From contig DIHF01000035.1 of assembly GCA_002420015.1 (NCBI GenBank), forward strand, positions 1 through 9,689: a DNA stretch of 9,689 nucleotides. The letters run 5' to 3'. The stretch comes from Micavibrio sp. UBA5703 (GTDB lineage Bacteria; Pseudomonadota; Alphaproteobacteria; Micavibrionales; Micavibrionaceae). Shown here piece by piece: positions 7,237 through 9,689 of this stretch (within the stretch, counting starts at the first letter, position 1; the number at the start of each line of letters is the position of its first letter). The notes beneath the pieces were generated by a model, which was not told where the DNA came from, made no database searches, and saw only the letters and a list, made by a program, of their open reading frames with translations. The translations under genes and the position numbers were made by a program.

Positions 7237-8137
7237 GTTCGAACTTATTCATAAATATTTTTCCCCTCTGGCCGGAAAGGGGGCGGGGGGCTTGCTGGAC
7301 GATGCCGCCATTCTGGATATCCCGCAGGGGCAGCAATTGATTGTCACCAGCGATACCTCCAATCGTGGGGACCATTTCGTCGACGCGCTGCCGCCGAAAG
7401 AAGCGGCACAAAAATGCCTGCGCTCTAATCTTTCCGATCTGGCTGCGATGGGGGCCGATCCGTTTTGTTATCAGCTTAATCTTGCGTTGCCCAAGGATCT
7501 TGAGGAGGACTGGCTCGCGGAATTTGCAAAGGGGCTGGCCGCCGACCAGAAGGAGTTCGGCATCTTTTTATCGGGCGGCGATACGACCGCGATGGGGGCG
7601 GGTGGCCTGAGCGTTTCCATCACGGCGCTGGGCCTTGTGCCGCCGGGGCAGGCCGTCAAGCGCGGCGGGGCGCGTATCGGCGATCTGGCGGTTGTGACGG
7701 GGCCGCTCGGCGATGCGTGCCTTGACCGTTTTCGCATTCCGTATCCGCGTACGGCGATTGCGCCGCTCATCCGCCGGTATGCAAAGGCGGCCGTGGACAT
7801 ATCGGACGGCTTGCCCGCCGATCTGGGGCATATCTGTGAAGTGTCGGGTCTAGCGGCGCGGGTGGAGCTGGAAAAAATCCCGTTCTCGGACAAGGTGCGG
7901 GAGGCCATACAAAGCGGGGCCAAAACCCCGCAGGACATTCTGATATGGGGCGAGGATTACGAACTGGCGCTGGCGGTAGCACCAGAGGATTTTGAGAGTT
8001 TTAAGGTTGCCGCTGCCGGACAGGGGGTGGCGCTTGCGGCCATCGGCATTTTTGAGGCGGGCGCCCCCAAAGTGACGGTTATGGATAAAGCCGGAAAACC
8101 TCTGGTTTTTGAACGCACCGGCTGGCAGCATTTTTGA
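7229..8137 (+). CDS. thiL: Thiamine-monophosphate kinase
   Basis: The enzyme (302 residues) phosphorylates thiamine phosphate to thiamine diphosphate using ATP. It belongs to the PurM/ThiL/SelD-type fold. Motifs in order are FELI near the N-terminus, LLDDAAIL (22-29), the SDT acid motif at 41-43 with RGDHF following, SNLSDLAAMGADP (66-78), SGGDTT (115-120), DISDGL (190-195) and GEDYEL (241-246). The first motif lacks the glycine often found before DDAA, and the usual VEGVHF reads NRGDHF; both are mild departures. The start is GTG at 7229, supported by AGAGG at 7219-7223, and overlaps the thiE stop by eight bases, a sign of coupled translation. It is probably the last gene of the sucA-thiE-thiL transcript. 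Confidence 0.95.
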   Translation: MAEFELIHKYFSPLAGKGAGGLLDDAAILDIPQGQQLIVTSDTSNRGDHFVDALPPKEAAQKCLRSNLSDLAAMGADPFCYQLNLALPKDLEEDWLAEFAKGLAADQKEFGIFLSGGDTTAMGAGGLSVSITALGLVPPGQAVKRGGARIGDLAVVTGPLGDACLDRFRIPYPRTAIAPLIRRYAKAAVDISDGLPADLGHICEVSGLAARVELEKIPFSDKVREAIQSGAKTPQDILIWGEDYELALAVAPEDFESFKVAAAGQGVALAAIGIFEAGAPKVTVMDKAGKPLVFERTGWQHF

Positions 8138-8185
8138 TATAAAACTACAGAGTGCGCAGAGATCGCAGAGGTTTCCCCCTTTTAT

Positions 8186-8282
8186 GTCACCCCGGCGTGA
8201 TCCCCGCCTTCGCGGGGAGAGGGCTATGCGATGGTAAATGAAGGAGCGCATGGATCCGGGCGTAAGCCGGAATCGCGCTTTT
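8186..8282. repeat. REP-like intergenic hairpin pair, possibly also the thiL terminator
   Basis: TCCCCGC (8201-8207) and GCGGGGA (8212-8218) form a perfect seven-pair stem with a four-base loop. A second, imperfect hairpin lies at 8246-8278: GCGC ends enclose near-complementary GATCCGGGC and GCCGGAATC segments. TTTTCAT follows directly. The sequence style (GTCACCCC..., CCCCGC-CTTC-GCGGGG, GGATCC...CCGGAATC) resembles the dispersed extragenic repeats common in alphaproteobacterial genomes. The second hairpin plus its T-run could end transcription after thiL. The hairpins are directly visible; copy number elsewhere is unknown. Confidence 0.6.
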
Positions 8283-8313
8283 CATAGTTATAGAGGTTGG
8301 GCCAATTATTTTA

Positions 8314-8349
8314 TTGACAATATGAAAATTGCTTGCTAAACGGTTGTCA
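8314..8349 (+). promoter_or_regulatory. Candidate promoter and inverted repeat before the small membrane-protein gene
   Basis: A perfect -35 hexamer TTGACA lies at 8314-8319, with a poor -10 (TAAACG, 8337-8342) after 17 bases. TGACAA (8315-8320) is repeated inverted as TTGTCA (8344-8349). AATATGA (8319-8325) is also inverted as TCATATT (8347-8353). The two inverted pairs flank the -10 region and could be an operator. This suggests the membrane-protein gene has its own, perhaps repressible, transcription start. It is motif evidence only. Confidence 0.4.
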
Positions 8350-8377
8350 TATTAATTAAAAGATAGGGAAAAATAGG

Positions 8378-8773
8378 ATGAAAAAAAGAAATAAGGGCGA
8401 GGCAGTAAACTCGACAATCGGTAACCTTCTAGTTGTATTTAACCCGGCATCCTGCGCAGCGCTCAGCGGGTTTATGGCGGCCAAGCAAGACGATATGGAA
8501 GGAGCTTTATTGTTTACGATTGTTGCTTTGGCATGTGCTGTGTGGGAAGGGTGTCAAGAATCCAGAAATCCTGTTAGGCCATCAGGTTTGTTAGAATCAT
8601 TTAATCCAGCCGCTATGGCAGGCACAAGTGCATTGCTTGCGACAATTTATTCAGGATGGTACAATCATCACCCGGTAGGGGCTGCTTTGTGTGCAGTTAG
8701 CGCTGCAGCTTTTTCTACTTTGGGGGGGATGTATCAAAATGCTCGATTATTTGGGCAAAACGGTCCCCGATAG
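8378..8773 (+). CDS. Small hydrophobic protein with two related halves (unknown function)
   Basis: I do not recognise this 131-residue protein. After a basic N-terminus (MKKRNKGE) it has four hydrophobic segments at about 17-35, 42-57, 77-93 and 99-118, consistent with an inner-membrane protein. The two halves look duplicated: LLVVFNPA (17-24) matches LLESFNPA (71-78), 54 residues apart. Each is followed by an Ala/Ser-rich helix, a polar turn, a GAL-type helix (GALLFTIVALA; GAALCAVSAAA), then a Gly and a polar end (CQESRN; MYQNAR). It could be a duplicated hairpin protein with a pore-like or SemiSWEET-like layout, but that is speculation. ATG at 8378 has AGGGA at 8365-8369. The gene is AT-richer than its neighbours and has its own candidate promoter and terminator, so it looks like an insertion between thiL and sucB. 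Confidence 0.8.
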   Translation: MKKRNKGEAVNSTIGNLLVVFNPASCAALSGFMAAKQDDMEGALLFTIVALACAVWEGCQESRNPVRPSGLLESFNPAAMAGTSALLATIYSGWYNHHPVGAALCAVSAAAFSTLGGMYQNARLFGQNGPR

Positions 8774-8809
8774 TCTCAAAAATAAATTTTGAATCCATCC
8801 TTCTATCGT

Positions 8810-8845
8810 GCAGGCAAACAACTTATTGTTGCCTGCATTGTTATT
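8810..8845 (+). terminator. Probable terminator between the membrane-protein gene and sucB
   Basis: GCAGGCA (8810-8816) pairs with TGCCTGC (8830-8836). After a bulged A the stem continues with ACAA (8818-8821) and TTGT (8826-8829) around a four-base loop. ATTGTTATT follows, a short and imperfect T-rich tract. It is a good hairpin with a weak tail, so termination may be partial. Confidence 0.6.
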
Positions 8846-8928
8846 CATGGGCTTGCCTTTGCCGCGTCTTCCGCGTAATTAAGGGGGGCAGGATATAAGA
8901 ATAATTATTTTACGAAAAGGCACCCTCC

Positions 8929-9689
8929 ATGACCCAGATTGTCGTTCCCGTACTTGGTGAATCCGTCAGCGAAGCCACTGTTGCCCAGTGGCTGAAGAAG
9001 GAAGGCGAAGCCGTTCAGGCCGATGAGCCGCTGGTCGAGCTGGAAACCGACAAGGTCACGCTGGAGGTCAATGCGCCTGTGGCCGGGGTCATCACAAAAA
9101 TCACCGTAAGCGCGGGCGAAAGCGTCGGCGTTGGTGCCATTCTGGGCGAACTCGAAGCCGGGGCGGTTGCGAATGACACGGCCCCTGCGGCCAAAAAAGA
9201 AGCGCCGCCCGCACCCGCGCCGAAAGCTGCTGTTGCCACTCCTGCGCCGGTTGTGGTTGCGTCTGCTGCCGCACCGTCGGAGGAGCCGAAACTTTCTCCG
9301 GCTGTGCGCAAGATGCTGGCCGACAATAACCTTGATGCGTCGAAAATCCCCAGCGCCAGCGGCGATGGCCGTCTGACCAAGGAAGACGTGCAGAAATATA
9401 TGGGCGGCGCGCAAGCCACCAAGTCTGCGTCCGCCGTGGCATCGGCTCCCGCGCCCACGCCGGCTCCCGCCGCGCCGTCAAAGCCGAGAGAAATTTCCGA
9501 TAGAGAAGAGCGCGTCAAGATGACCCGTCTGCGTCAGGTTATCGCCTCCCGCCTGAAAGAAGCGCAGAACACAGCCGCCATGCTGACCACGTTTAACGAA
9601 GTGGATATGGGCGCGGTGATGGATTTGCGCAAGGAATATCAGGACAGCTTTAGCAAAAAGCACGGCGTGAAGCTCGGCTTCATGAGCTT
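8929..9689 (+). CDS. sucB: 2-oxoglutarate dehydrogenase E2 (dihydrolipoyl succinyltransferase), 5' part
   Basis: The frame runs open to the window end (253 codons visible of a protein usually around 400). E2 forms the core of the 2-oxoglutarate dehydrogenase complex and transfers the succinyl group from the lipoyl arm to CoA. The lipoyl domain is at 1-76, with ETDKVTLEV placing the lipoylated lysine at residue 42. An Ala/Pro-rich linker follows (77-118). The peripheral subunit-binding domain is at about 120-158 (LSPAVRKMLADNNLD, then GRLTKEDVQKYM). A second Ala/Pro linker leads to the start of the catalytic domain at about 195 (ERVKMTRLRQVIASRL, TTFNEVDM). The substrate-style lipoyl motif and ERVKMTRLR favour SucB over the E2 of pyruvate or branched-chain complexes. 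AAAAGG (8915-8920) is the ribosome site. A TATAAG at 8894-8899 might be a -10, but no convincing -35 goes with it. The catalytic His motif lies beyond the window. Confidence 0.97.
   Translation, partial: MTQIVVPVLGESVSEATVAQWLKKEGEAVQADEPLVELETDKVTLEVNAPVAGVITKITVSAGESVGVGAILGELEAGAVANDTAPAAKKEAPPAPAPKAAVATPAPVVVASAAAPSEEPKLSPAVRKMLADNNLDASKIPSASGDGRLTKEDVQKYMGGAQATKSASAVASAPAPTPAPAAPSKPREISDREERVKMTRLRQVIASRLKEAQNTAAMLTTFNEVDMGAVMDLRKEYQDSFSKKHGVKLGFMS

Noticed and set aside
8148..8173. Short direct repeat of GCAGAG-like units after thiL
   Set aside because: There are only two or three degenerate copies, too few and too short to call a repeat array; it is treated as part of the intergenic spacer.
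8905..9663. Several minus-strand open frames at the right end
   Set aside because: They are opposite the Ala/Pro-rich linkers of sucB, which produce long open antisense frames; the plus-strand frame carries the lipoyl and subunit-binding domains.
1..9689. CRISPR array, tRNA, rRNA, phage or transposase genes
   Set aside because: I found no regularly spaced repeats, no cloverleaf or rRNA-like sequence, and no protein resembling a transposase, integrase or phage structural protein in any frame.

Overview
The window looks like a chromosomal segment of an alphaproteobacterium. Two things suggest this: the TCA-cycle order sucD ... sucA ... sucB on one strand, and the family character of SucA, SucB and the ThiE/ThiL pair. 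The conserved genes are GC-rich. Genus-level placement cannot be made from the sequence alone; a deep-branching, non-model lineage is my guess. All genes I accept are on the + strand.

Layout. (1) 3-458 is the 3' end of sucD (succinyl-CoA synthetase alpha). (2) 457-601 is a large imperfect palindrome with perfect 20-bp ends that includes the last two bases of the sucD stop codon. A probable intrinsic terminator follows it, then a candidate promoter. (3) 766-2361 encodes an RpoD-like sigma factor that is visibly AT-richer than its neighbours, lacks region 1.1 and carries an acidic C-terminal tail; a strong terminator follows. (4) 2459-3019 and 3038-3592 are two tandem paralogous genes of about 185 codons and unknown function. 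(5) 3639-6548 is sucA, the thiamine-diphosphate-dependent E1 of 2-oxoglutarate dehydrogenase. It is followed almost without gaps by thiE (6565-7236) and thiL (7229-8137), the last two steps of thiamine diphosphate synthesis. (6) 8138-8377 is intergenic, with REP-like GC-rich hairpins and a candidate promoter. (7) 8378-8773 encodes a small AT-rich membrane protein made of two related halves. (8) From 8929 to the window end is the 5' part of sucB (E2 of 2-oxoglutarate dehydrogenase).

How it fits together. SucA and SucB are E1 and E2 of the complex that makes succinyl-CoA, which the SucCD synthetase then converts to succinate. SucA needs thiamine diphosphate (TPP). ThiE joins the pyrimidine and thiazole moieties to give thiamine phosphate, and ThiL phosphorylates that to TPP, so the cofactor supply genes sit directly behind the gene that uses the cofactor. 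Compared with the compact sucCD-sucAB order common in alphaproteobacteria, this locus has been opened in two places: by the sigma factor and paralogue pair between sucD and sucA, and by thiEL plus the membrane-protein gene between sucA and sucB. The least explained parts are the sigma factor, the tandem paralogue pair, the two-halved membrane protein and the palindromic element.
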